Origin: Anastatus disparis | Taxonomy: Eukaryota > Arthropoda > Insecta > Hymenoptera > Eupelmidae | NCBI GenBank assembly: GCA_017163975.1 | Contig: JAFFSR010000249.1 | Coordinates: forward strand, 8,766,001 to 8,830,000 | DNA length: 64,000 nt | Reading direction: 5' to 3' | Shown here: positions 1 through 11,500 of the stretch, one piece after another | How positions within the stretch are numbered: position 1 is the first letter of the stretch | Layout of the letters: each line of letters starts with the position of its first letter | Made by a program: the position numbers and the translations under genes | The notes under the pieces: generated by a model | Told to the model about the DNA's origin: nothing | Databases searched by the model: none | Seen by the model: only the letters and a program-made list of their open reading frames with translations

Positions 1-271
1 TTGGTTTTGTATTAATATAACGATTTTTACTAAAATTGAACACTATTTTATAAAGTCAAAACAAAGTTAAAAAAAATTTCTTTTTAAACAAGGATAAGAG
101 ATACGAAAAAAATATTTTTTTTATATCACACCAATAGTTTTTGAAAGAATTTTCAACAATCTTTCGAATCCCGTTAGAATGTTTAGGCTACGACCATTTT
201 TTCCAGAGTTATAAAACTTTTTAGATAAGTCGATTTTAGACGAAGGGGGGCAAAAGTATCTCGGCGGCAGT

Positions 272-676
272 GTATATTCTAAGTTTTCATTAAAATTGTG
301 TAAAAAGAATGAAATATGCACTCGAACATCGACGTAAACGGTCAAGCGCGTGGTACACAGAAAAAGTGGGGATGAAGGAGAAACGATATATATAGATATA
401 CCAGCGCGCGGCGTGAAACGTTCAATTTTTTAACTGGCTTGTTTTTGGCTATTAATGCACTTATATTAAAGTGTTTTATTTATTAATTAGGGTATTTTTA
501 ATTGACGAATCTGATTTCCTATTCAGATTTCACGAATAATGAAATCTAGAGGTATTTTACAGTTGCTTCTCCATCCCTACTTTTTGCTGTGTACCGCGCG
601 CTCGACCGTTTGCGTCGATGTTCGAGTGCATATTTCACTATTTTTACACAATGTTAATGAAAACTTAGAATATACG
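272..676. repeat. Foldback repeat with ~114-bp inverted arms
   Basis: Positions 272-385 and 562-676 are near-perfect inverted copies separated by about 180 bp; both arms contain the string TCGAACATCGACGTAAACGG or its complement with a few substitutions. Short open frames on both strands here are by-products of the arms. No target duplication was identified, so the element type is unknown. It may be a piece of a larger dispersed repeat, because 778-950 just downstream is related to 55510-55710. Confidence 0.75.
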
Positions 677-777
677 TTTAATGATATATTGTTTCTAGTT
701 TTCAAAACCCTTTTAAAAATGTATGTACGACGTTCTCAATCGGTAATATAAAGAAGGGAGGAGTACCGAAAAAAAAT

Positions 778-950
778 TGCAATTGCACAGAAACTAATTA
801 TCCGACAGTATCTGCCTTTGGCATATTGAAAGGAGATATAATTATCTACTTCTGTGCCAAATTTCAGCTCTTAATATTAATAAACAATGGAGTTATAAAT
901 TAAAAAAAAAAATGAAAAATTTTCCGGTTTTTCCGAATTTTCTTTGGTTC
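778..950. repeat. Dispersed repeat, related copy at 55510-55710
   Basis: The stretch around CCGACAGTATCTGC, followed by ATTATCTACTTCTGT and an A-run ending in TTTTCCGGTTTTTCCG, recurs in the same orientation at 55510-55710 with about 20 percent differences by eye. No coding capacity is seen. Family unknown. Confidence 0.6.
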
Positions 951-2227
951 TAATAAACCGATCGGATCGTTTGACCTCTCGTTTTGTTGATAATTCAATT
1001 CTCTTCAACTTTACCATCGACAGCATAATAATTTGTCAAATAGTTTTTGTTTTACTAGCAAAAAACAAAAAAAAAAACGCGTTTTTTGCACTAATTTGTT
1101 AATAACTAATTAATAAATCATAGTTGCTAGTCCAAAACATATGGCTGATTCCATTCAGATTTATGCAGGCCGTCACTGATCGAATTTTTTTTTCCCTTTA
1201 AGTAATAAAAATGCCTTCTATTATGTATATAAAGATAAAATTTACCTCATAGAACGCTCAAAAAAATTTTTTTTTTACTACAGCAATTTTAGTTTTGGAT
1301 GTAAAAACGAAAATTCAAAAATTGGAAATGAACCTCTACTTTTAAATAGCTCCTTCAATTTTCAACCTTTTTGGGCGTTCTTTTAATGAAAATGTGCGAA
1401 ATTCTGTCTCGTTTTAAATGGATTCTCGATTTTTGTAATACAATTTGATCTCACTGAGTTATTTACGAAAAACCGAAAAAAAGCGATTTTTTTCAAACAC
1501 GATTTTCTCAAAAACTATATATATTTTTTTTTTTTACATTTTTATATGATTTTATACATAAAAAATACTAACTTTTAAGGTAGGTGAGAATATGCGATTT
1601 TGCCTTATTTTTTTTCAACAGATTTTTAAACGTTTTTTTTATATTTTCGATTTTAAAACATTGATACTATGACGCATCGTACTATTTTTCTAACTTTACG
1701 TGTTCTTACAACTATTTTTATGCTTTTATTTATTAATATATCAAAAATATCAACAATAATCTTTAAAATAAACCCCGGATCGAATATTTTGATCAATTAG
1801 AACCAAAGTTATGACGATTTAAAGTTTAAAAAAAAATGCTGAAACTTTAAGTAAATATGATATTTACATTGAGGAAACGCAATTATCGTTGAAGATTAAA
1901 ATCTGAAGATATAAATTTTTTAATTTAAAAAAAGTTATTTTAATGAAAGAATACATAACCATTTATCCTCTTTTTATGGTACATTATTATAATAAAAATT
2001 TTTTTTGTTGAAGAATATAATTTTTTTATCAGTTTGAATTTCACGCCTAGAATTTGAATTTATTTTGTAGGGAGTTGACGCATGTCACTACTAGGTGGCG
2101 ATGATTCGTTCTTTGCATTCTCATCAACGACTTGACGCGTTTAAAAATATAAGAAAAGGAAGATAAAAAATAAAGTTGTTTAAGAAAAATTATTTTTTTC
2201 GATCTGTCATTGAACAGAATATCAATA

Positions 2228-4137
2228 ATGGCATCACTGATTGTTAAAATGAAGTGCAAGGATTTAAAAGAAAGGCACAAAAAAGTTGTTTACGATTGCT
2301 CCAAAAGTCCGCTTAGAGAATTAGGTGATCTAACGGAGTCTTTGAAGTGCTTGTATCCAAATACTTCTTTCTCTAGAGAAGATAAAGTATACCCTTCGTG
2401 TTACAAAATATTATTAGATAAAGTGAAAAATGCGCCTATTTGATCGACTTCAAGCAGTCAACAATCTTCGGAAGATTTTATTCATAGTGAGGCTGTGGTA
2501 GAACAGCTCAACGAGACTTTAAGTAATTTGAAATTAAACATTTCACCAATTAAAATGCCTCAAAGTATCAATATCAAGATGCGAGAATCTCATGCTCTCC
2601 GAAAAAGAAAACAAATAAACGATGCTTTTGATTCACAAATAGCAAGTAAAATGATGAAAGTCTACGATATAACAGATTTGCCCGCATTGAATGAAAATAA
2701 TGAATGTAAAACAAATGATAAATGGCTTGAGAATATTAAAATTGCATTAGATAATTGTTCAAATTTTCTTGAGAAAGTGCGATTGTTGAGTATTATAATG
2801 ATATTTCCAAAGATTATTTATTATGAGTTTCACCAAAAGTAACTATTTATATGATTGTTCAACCACGATCATTGGTAAATAATAAAAAAATTTACAAGCA
2901 GTCTCAGAACTATTGTGGCTATTCTTTGGATAGTGAAATTTTAATGAAAGTAAAGGATTATTATCTGAACGATGATTTTAATTGTTCTCGTCAAAGTGCA
3001 AATAAAAGCGACACAGTATCTATCAAATAAAATGGTAGAAAAACTAAAAAAATCAAACGCCTTCTTACGCGAAGTATAAAAGAAATATATCAATTATTTA
3101 AAGACAAAAATCCTGAAATGAAAACGAAAATTGGTAAATCAATATTCTACGCTTCAAGACCGAAGTGGGTTATACCACATCCACCCACCGATTCGTGTCT
3201 TTGCGTTTACTGCGAGAATCTTAAACTTATGTTAGATGCTTTGAGTAATTATAAAAAAGAGAATAAACAAGACATTGCCGATTTGGAATTGAAAATATGT
3301 TCTTCACTTTTTTGTTTAAAAGATGATATGAGATGTGTACTAAGAGAATGTAAAGAATGTCCTATTGGAGATTCTATTGATTTACAAATAATTTCTTTGA
3401 CAGAAGAAGATTTATATGAAGAAATAATTTATGGTGTTTGGGAAAAATCAAATTTACTGAATAAAACTAGCACAATTGAAAATTTCTTAATAGAGTTGAG
3501 AGAGCGTGCTCTCACTGTAAGAGCTCATAAATTGGTCAAAGAAATTCAACGTATAGCAACTAAAGAGGTTAAACTTTTAGCGAAAAATAATGACTTCTAA
3601 TTAGTTATTCATGTCGATTTTGCAGAAAATTGGACAGTTCTGCTTCAAAATGAAATTTAAAGCTATCATCGGAGTAAAAACCAAATATCAATATTTACGT
3701 CAGTATGCTATTTTGGAAATGATAAAACAGTCAGTTATGTCACCGTCTCTGACTATATTAAACATGATTCGTCTCATGCCCTAATGGCTATAAATTTAAT
3801 TTTCGACAACTTAAAACAAAAACATATTGCGCAAGATCTTGATGAAATCATAACCATTTCCGATGGAGCTGCCAGTCATTTTAAAAATAGATATCAATTC
3901 TATGAGCTTCAAAACTCAAAAGTAAACAGAAAATGGCTTTTTTCTGCAACAGGTCATGGTAAAGGCGCTTGTGACGGTATTGGTGATTTAGTTATACATT
4001 ATGCTACCACGCATGATCTGTCCAAGAAGAGTGCAGATTTTATTAGAAACGCTGAAAATTTCGCCACTCACTTATCAAAATATACTCCGTCGATTAACAT
4101 TCTTGTTATCCGCAAGGATGAGTTAGAAGTTTTTTGA
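2228..4137 (+). pseudogene. Transposase-like gene (SDGAA/HGKG family), broken
   Basis: Coding similarity runs from an ATG at 2228 (frame 2) to about 2800, then in frame 1 from about 2800 to 4137. Recognisable blocks in order: an N-terminal basic region, PKWVIPHP..SCLCVYC at 3150-3210, VDFAENW at 3612-3635, SDGAASHFKNR at 3865-3895 and GHGKGACDGIG at 3952-3985. The D of VDFAENW and the D of SDGAA are plausible metal-binding acidic residues of an RNase H-fold transposase; this is inferred from the family pattern. Lesions: TGA 2441-2443, a frameshift near 2790-2815, TGA 2824-2826, TAA about 3028-3030, TAA 3598-3600, TAA 3658-3660 and TGA 4135-4137. It is therefore a dead copy. A spliced gene could explain one or two of the breaks but not the stops inside conserved blocks. 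Confidence 0.7.
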
Positions 4138-4391
4138 CTGACAAAAAAAATGGAATGGTTAGGAAATGCAAAAGAAATTAAAAGTATTCAAAAGATTCAG
4201 TGTTGAAAAAGTGAACGAAACCAAATCTACACTGCCATAACTTCAAGACATGAGAGGCAAGAAGTAAATTGAAAGGTTTTATTCAAATTCGGATTTTTTT
4301 ATTCACATTAGTTCTCAATTCATTAGTGTTCATTTCTTAATTGTATCGCATATTATTCATTCATTGAAAATGACCAAATAATATATTCTAG

Positions 4392-4495
4392 TATTTCAAA
4401 AATTCATCTTTTCAAAATTCATCTTTTCAAAATTCATCTTTTCAAAATTCGAAATTCAAATTCAAAATTCAAAATTCAAAATTCAAAATTCAAAG
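4392..4495. repeat. Simple tandem repeat (TTCAAAATTCATCTT and AATTCAAA units)
   Basis: Three tandem copies of a 15-mer close to TTCAAAATTCATCTT are followed by six or more copies of an 8-9-mer AATTCAAA. It abuts the inner end of the right TIR of the transposon at 1142-5224. Confidence 0.85.
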
Positions 4496-5226
4496 TAAAT
4501 ATATTTATTTAAAGTTTCAGCATTTTTTTTTAAACTTGAAATCGTCATAACTTTGGTTCTAATTAATCAAAATATTCGATCTGGGGTTCATTTTAAAGAT
4601 TATAGTTGATATTTTTGATATATCAATAAATAAAAGCATAAAAATAGTTGTAAGAACACGTAAAGTTGGAAAAATAGTACGATGCGTCATGGTATCAATG
4701 TTTTAAAATCGAAAATATAAAAAAAACGTTTAAAAATCTGTTGAAAAAGAATAAGGCAAAATCGCATATTCTCACCTACCTTAAAAGTTAGTATTTTTTA
4801 TGTATAAAATCATATAAAAATTAAAAAAAAAAAATATATATAGTTTTTGAGAAAATCGTGTTTGAAAAAAATCGCTTTTTTCGGTTTTTCGTAAATAACT
4901 CAGTGAGATCAAATTGTATTACAAAAATCGAGATTGCATTTAAAACTAGACAGAATTCCGCACACTTTCTTTAAAAGAACGCACAAAAAGGTTGAAAATT
5001 GACGGAGCTATAGTCATTTAAAAGTAGAAGTTCATTTTCAATTTTTGAATTTTCGTTTTTACATCCAACACTAAAATTGCTGTAGTTAAAATTAAAAAAA
5101 ATTTTTTGAGCGTTCTAGGAGGTAAATTTTATCTTCATATACATAATAGAAGGTATTTTTATTACTTAGAAGTAAAAAAAATTCGATCAGTGACGGCTTG
5201 CATGAATCTGAATGGAATTAGCCATA

Positions 5227-6328
5227 TAAGTAAACATCTACGGACTATCTTTAAAATGATCGCATAGGTTGCTTCCAGTTACTAATTTTGGCAGAACAAA
5301 ACCTTATTTTGACTGACCTAATAATATATTACTATATAAGAGCGCGAAATCGATAATTCTTGCACAGGTGTAGTTTGTGTTTTGAGTGAAGCAACGGTGA
5401 TAAAAAAACCCCCATCAATCGTCTACGTCGTACAATTGTATCAAAGGCTTTTTTTGGACAGAGTATGCGATACTCGTCAAGCGATGTTCTCCTCGACGAC
5501 ACGACAAGTTGAAAGAAGTTTGTTCTATTCTTTTGCGTATGCAAAGTAATTAAATTTGCACACACTGTCCTTAAATCAACCACTTGGCAAATCTAAAACA
5601 AACAAGAGAATGCGATCAACGCATATTCTGTTAAAAAAATACTTTTTTTGTGCTCATGCTGCGAAATAAATTTTTTTGTTTTAAATATAGGCCATAAAAT
5701 ACTCATTTCCTGGCCTTAGCCGCAAATCGAATGTGAGTGAAAGAATTCCCAAAAAGATATACTTTTCAAACCCTTTCACTTTTTAACCACATTGAAAAAA
5801 CTCTGGAAAAGTACCTGACCCAAAAGCAGTACCGACGCTCTACCACGGTGTTTAGGCAAACTGCTAGACACTTTTGGAGGAAGTTACTCACTATAGCAGG
5901 TAATATCATAACTTGCTCTACGGGCTTACTGCTCGACAGTGACTTTGGGCGTGAGGCTCGAACATATTTTGCCTGTTTTAGCAAGATTATTGCCCAAAAT
6001 AAGCAAACACCATGCTCAAAACTAAGCACGGAAACAATTTACTTTTTAAGAGAGAAGTGCTACCGGAGTTTTTTCAGCGCAGAGATTGATTTCGTTGGAA
6101 ATCAAGCCCCCAGCGACTTAAAGCGTGCATGTGTCCGCTGTTCAATACGTGCACCTTAATCTTATTTAAATAAAAATATTGAAATATTCATATTTTGCTT
6201 TATCGTAGACGAAATCTAGAAAAAAATATCCCGATTCTAAGAGATTAAAATCTTGTAACATTAATAAACCCATATATTTTTACAATTGGTGTAAAAAAAG
6301 CAATAAAGTTATTGTTTTTATTTTGCAG
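5227..6328. other. No confident gene; one 140-codon open frame
   Basis: This 1.1-kb stretch holds an open frame at 5737-6159 (+) and a shorter one at 5332-5583 (minus). I recognise neither. The longer one is basic and Ser/Arg-rich with no visible motif. A polypyrimidine tract followed by TTTTGCAG at 6321-6328 marks the splice acceptor of the exon that follows, so the stretch may be intronic. Confidence 0.35.
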
Positions 6329-6438
6329 AACAAGACAAGGAAAATGATAGTCGAAATGCACAGGCGACACAGGCTGTTATCCAAAGGAGGCGGAGACCAA
6401 AGAGGAGATCTACCGGAGTTGTCCACGTCGACATGGAT
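6329..6438 (+). CDS. Internal exon resembling MYPT/Mbs inhibitory-site region
   Basis: A 110-bp segment is bounded by a good acceptor (TTGTTTTTATTTTGCAG) and a good donor (GTTAGT at 6439). In the frame beginning at 6331 it is open throughout and encodes a QDKEND...NAQATQAVI segment followed by RRRRPKRRSTGVVHVDMD. The block RRST-G-V is the pattern of the inhibitory phosphorylation site of myosin phosphatase targeting subunits (RRSTQGV in vertebrate MYPT1), preceded by the usual basic run. I infer a fragment of the insect Mbs/MYPT gene, which anchors protein phosphatase 1 to myosin. No neighbouring exon was found, so its introns would be very long and filled with transposons. Alternative: another basic phosphosite protein, or a chance open exon. 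Confidence 0.55.
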
Positions 6439-7350
6439 GTTAGTATTTTTTTTTAAATTAGAATTCTCGCATGCGCACGGATGTGTGTATATAAACATAA
6501 ACTTTTCTTAAAACTCCCACCTCTTAAAATACATTGAGACTCTTTCATATGATCATTAAACAGCCCTCCCTTGCCGTTCATTCACGCATCACCCCCTCTT
6601 GTATTAATTAATAAACGATAGCTATTTGTTTATTTTATTTATTGAATAATATGTGCATAACATTACAATATGTGAAATTTGTTTATAATAGTCCCATAAA
6701 ACTAAAATAATTGAGATACTTATTACTTAAAATTTTTTTTACGTTCTTTTATTTTAACATTTTCTTCAATCTGTTCAAAAAATTCATCAATTCAAAATTC
6801 ATCACTTGTTACAAAAAATTGACTTTTTATTTTAAGTTCCTACAACGTTACAATAACGTTTACTTTTAGTTTTAATATATGTAGTAAAAAACTTAATTTT
6901 AACTTTTAAAGTGTTTAATTGGTTACTACAATTCGACTTTATCATCAGTCCTAATCAATTCTTTTCTGACAAGCAAAGCATGATATGATTTTTTCATGAA
7001 AAAAAATGAACCTGTCTTTTTCTTTCCATCACATAGGCCCTCTGAACAAAGATAGTGATATTTTTTTGAAAATATGATATAAATAAGCATTTATAAGTAC
7101 TCAAATAAATTAACAATTAATACTCTTACAAAAAATGTATAAAACGTAAAACAAAGTTCATATAAAAACTCTGATTCAAGCTTTCTGCGTTAAAAAAACT
7201 AATGTTGCTCAAAAGTTGTGCCTAATTAAAAATTAATACGCATTTGTTAATAGTTTTAGCATGTAACATATTATATTTTTTGATGCTATTTTATTATTAT
7301 ATTGAAATTGCTTGAATTTTTAAACCACATGACATTTTTAAATGCAATAA
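6439..7350. other. AT-rich presumptive intron sequence with repeat fragments
   Basis: No gene is visible. Segment 7030-7160 is an inverted match to 17220-17350 and a diverged inverted match to 38541-38660; it therefore belongs to a dispersed repeat that also flanks the other side of the TTAA hairpin element. Confidence 0.5.
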
Positions 7351-7598
7351 AGTTTAAAGAGTATAGCCGAATAAGCATGTAAAAATGGCCTTAACTCGGA
7401 TTTCCCCGAAACTTCGCTTATTTTTTTGTCTTGTCGAGAAACTAAAATCCTAAAAGTTTCAGATCCCTATGGTCAAAATTGGCTTCATAAGCTCAAAAAA
7501 CGTGTTTTTCGGTTTTTTTGCTATAATTAGGTGAATTCTTAATGGATCTTCAAAATTCAAAATTGAGATAAAAGAAGACGATGAAACGCATATATTTA

Positions 7599-7603
7599 GT
7601 GAC
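7599..7603. repeat. Target-site duplication GTGAC (left) of BEL element
   Basis: GTGAC precedes the left LTR and is repeated at 15068-15072 right after the right LTR. The intact opposite arm of the host hairpin has GTCAC once at the matching place, which confirms the empty-site sequence. Five bases is usual for BEL/Pao. Confidence 0.95.
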
Positions 7604-8508
7604 TGGAAAAAAGTGTAGTTATATTTCTGCACTTTATGGTTACTTCGAAACTTAATCCGAAGTAACTGTTTTTGATGTTTTATTTTTTATTTGGTGTTTG
7701 AAATGAATAAATATAATTATTTAATTTCACTATTTTTAATAATTAACTATAAAATTACAATGTTTTTATGTCTATACTAATTATATAAATATTACAAAGA
7801 TTAAAACAGTATTACAAAATGCGTATGTTCACTCTATTTGAGTGTTATGTCTTAAGTTATTCTCTATTTGAGAATCTAAAAAGTATTTCCGTTGTTCTTT
7901 ATTTGAGAATCAAGAGGGATCAGTTGTTCTCTATTTGAGAATCTACAAGTATCTTCTCTATTTGAGAATCTAAAGGTATCTGGTTAAAAATTTTGTTTTT
8001 GAGACGCTGCATCCCTTGGCCAGTTATCCCACTATTTTAGAAAATTATTATATTTTATTTTTATTGGTAGAGACTTATTAAGTAGGCGGATCCTTTTTCC
8101 ACTCTTCAACTTTCAGAAAACTTACAAACAAGTCAATAAAATCCATATGTCTCGCAGAGTGCGAAAATATGGTTAATTGCCTGTTCATAAATTTTCGAAA
8201 GAAATTAGTGTTGGAAAAAATAAGAACCCCCTTTTTTGTCTCTTTCCAATTTTTTGCTCTGTTATAGAGAAAGCACTGTATTGCTTTCAACACATGAAAA
8301 GTTTTATGTTTATTATATTATATTTTAAAGAAAGTTATTCTCTTTCAAAATCTGGCGAAGGGCTGCAGCTATTAAAAATACTAAACATATTTATTTTATT
8401 ATATAGCAACTAAGTAAATATGAAACTTAAAAGAAACATTTGTTCAAAAAAAATATAAGCATCTTAAATAAAAATATTTTAACTTAATTCCTATTTCACT
8501 ACGCAACA
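7604..8508 (-). repeat. 3' LTR of the BEL element
   Basis: Bounded by TGG..ACA and followed inward by the polypurine tract (minus-strand AACGGGGGGAGTA). It contains five or so copies of the 15-mer TCTCTATTTGAGAAT between about 7815 and 7980, an imperfect palindrome. AT-rich, no coding role; short open frames on the + strand at 8177-8413 are incidental. Confidence 0.95.
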
Positions 8509-8524
8509 TACTCCCCCCGTTGAG
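8509..8524 (-). promoter_or_regulatory. Polypurine tract of BEL element
   Basis: On the minus strand CTCAACGGGGGGAGTA lies directly upstream of the 3' LTR. A purine-rich run in this position primes plus-strand DNA synthesis in LTR retroelements. Confidence 0.8.
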
Positions 8525-8546
8525 AGGATGCGATCAACTTATTATT

Positions 8547-11500
8547 TTAACATGATTTTTTAAAGTCTTTATAATTATCTTCAATTGGTAACAATGCCAT
8601 CTTCTTTACACTGCGTTTGAATTCACCCTTTGCAGTTTTTACTGTAACTGCTCGTATACCATCTTCTCCTGGATGAACCTTGATTACTCGAGCTAATGCC
8701 CATTGCATTGATGGAAGATTGTCTTCCTTCAATAAGACAATCGAATTTTCATTTATCGAATGATTTCCAGTAGTCCACTTATGGCGAATATTTAATTCAT
8801 TGATGTACTCTTTATACCAACGACTCCAAAAATGTTGGCGTACCTTTTGAATATGTTGCCATCTTGATAAATGATTCGATAGAGTACTGGTAAAATTTTC
8901 TTCAGGTAGGCTCGTTAATGAATTGCATTTTATAAAGTGACCTGGAGTAAGGACTGTGGGATCATTAGGGTCAGAGGATAATGGAGTGAGAGGGCGTGAA
9001 TTAAGGATCGCTTCCACTTCTATGACAAACGTGTTGAACTCTTCGAACGTAAATAAGGTATCTGTTATTACGCGTTTTATATGATGTTTAAATAATTTTA
9101 CAGTAGCCTCCCATAACCCGCCGAAATGGGGAGATAACGGAGGTATAAAATGCCAATTTATTTCGCGATTAACACAGAAATTATTAATTTTTTCTACGTT
9201 TGATTTATTAGAAAGTAATTCATTTAGTTCCTTTAATTCGTTATTTGCGCTTACAAAATTCGTCGCATTATCAGAATAAATATTTTTTGGAACGCCGCGT
9301 CTGCCTATAAATCTCTTTAGTGCCCCAAGAAAGCCTTCAGTCGTTAAATCTGAGACTACTTCAAGATGTACAGCCTTTACAACCAAGCATACAAAAACTG
9401 CAACGTATGCTTTAATTCTTTTTGTATTTCGATGTTTTTTCTCCTTTATGAAGAATGGGCCACAATAGTCAATGCCAATATTACAGAATACCTCTTCTTG
9501 TGTAACTCTAACACTGGGCAGATTGCCCATCAAATATTCTATTGTTGGTGGATTTGCACGAAAGCAGCGCACACACTTTCGAATTATTTTGCGAACTTGA
9601 TTGCGTCCGTCTACTAACCAGAATTTTTGCCTTAACGCACATAACGTACTTTGCGTACCGGCATGATAATTATTTGTATGGTATTCTTCAATTATTATAT
9701 TAGTAATGTGATTCGATTGCGGCAATAATATAGGATATTTTTGCGAGTAATTGAGATTCGCATTTTTTAATCGCCCACCTACCCTTAATAAGCCATCTAT
9801 ATCGATGAAGGGCGATAGAGTGAGTAATTTACTCGTCCTTTTTATTTCACCGCCATTTAAAAGTTCTGATATTTCCTTTTCAAAATGAATGTTTTGAATA
9901 TATTTTATAATTATTTTTTCAGAATTTATTAAATCTTGACAGTTCAAAGATCCAGAATATATTTTATCTTTCTTTAAATACAAAATTAGCGCTACGAATC
10001 TTTTTAATTTTGTGAATGAAGAGAACCTTTGAAATATTCTATCAATAACGGCGTTGCTTTCTTTTATTTTAGTTTTCTTATGAACAGAGAGACAAGTGCC
10101 TTTGCGCATCTCTGGCATCTCTTCGTTCAAGCTAGGTATATTTACCTGCGGCCAGTGCATTTCGTCATTGGTGAGCCACTCTGGTCCCTTTGCCCATATT
10201 TTATTGGCCATAAACTCAGAAGGGAGCTGTCCTCGAGACAGTGCATCTGCGGGATTATCATTAGAACGGACATGTCTCCATTCATGCGGCTCATTAATGC
10301 TTTGTATTTCACTTATACGATTGGCAACGAATGTTTTCAAAACATGCGGTGACGCCTTGATCCAATGTAATGTTATCGTTGAATCCGACCAAAATATTAT
10401 TTTATTAAGTGAAATATTCAAAGTATTTATTACTTGTTTGTATAAGTTAACAAGTAATACCGCAGCGCATAACTCCAATCTTGGAATTGATATAGTTTTT
10501 ATTGGTGCTACACGCGATTTTGCGCAAAGTAATTGACTTTGTATTTTGTTATTCGTATTATAAGATCGTAAATAGATGCATGCCCCATATCCTTTAGAGC
10601 TAGCATCACAAAAGCCGTGTAGCTGTATTGACCGTGCATGCGAAAGCAGTACCTTTCTTTCGAATATAATATTGTTTATTAAAGAAAGTTGCGTACAGAA
10701 TTCCAACCATTTTGCATATATGCAGCTTGACACTGACTCATCCCAATTAAGATTTTCTTTCCAAATTTCTTGCATGATAATTTTTGCATATAAAATAATT
10801 GGACCTACTAGACCGAGTGGATCGAAAATTTTTGCTATTTCCGATAATATTGACCTTTTCGATCTAGCGGCAAATGTCTTTTCGAAATTGACTTTATAAG
10901 AAATGCAATCATTTTTTGCAATCCAGGAAATGCCAAGAGTTTTTAATGGTTGTTCTGCTTCAAATTGAAAATTCGCATCGATCTGTTCTTTATTTAAGTC
11001 ATGCAAAATTTTTAAATCGTTAGCAGCCCATTGTCGTAGATTAAATTTTCCTAATTTTAGTAATTCTGTAATCTGTCTTCGAATTTCCCGTGCTTTCTCT
11101 ATTGTTTCAGCACCCGTTAATAAATTGTCGACATATAAGTCTCTTTTCAAAATTTCAGCAGCCAAAGGGAATTTATGGCCCTCATCAGCAGCTAATTGCC
11201 ATAGACACCGTATAGCAAGAAAAGGGGCTGGCGCTAATCCGAATGTAACTGTATTTAGTCGGAAGGTTTTTATTTCACCTTCTTGCTGCCACAGAATTCT
11301 TTGATATTTTCGGTCTTCTTCACGTATTAAAATTTGTCGATACATTTTTTCTATATCGGCTGACATTACGTAATTATGTAACCTAAAGCGAAGAAGTAGC
11401 GAAAATATATCGTCTTGGATTGTTGGGCCGACCATAAGAGTTTCATTTAATGATGTCCCTGTGCTTGATTTTGCAGAGCCATCAAATACTACGCGTAATT

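Larger units (their letters stand above)
1142..5224 (+). mobile_element. DNA transposon with ~725-bp TIRs, degenerate
   Basis: Left arm 1142-1866 and right arm 4493-5224 are inverted copies, starting TGGCTGATTCCATTCAGATT on the left and its near-complement on the right. TA flanks both ends (1140-1141, 5225-5226), a possible TA target duplication, though the ATAT context makes the exact edge uncertain. Between the arms lies a broken transposase-like gene on the + strand. Superfamily not assigned; the length of the TIRs and the motif set resemble a family of transposons with SDGAA..FKNR and HGKG.CDG motifs that I recall from hydra, aphids and other metazoans. Confidence 0.8.

Noticed and set aside
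5332..6159. Open frames of 83 and 140 codons on opposite strands as genes
   Set aside because: No recognisable motif, no splice or start support, and they overlap no conserved block; recorded only as unclassified.
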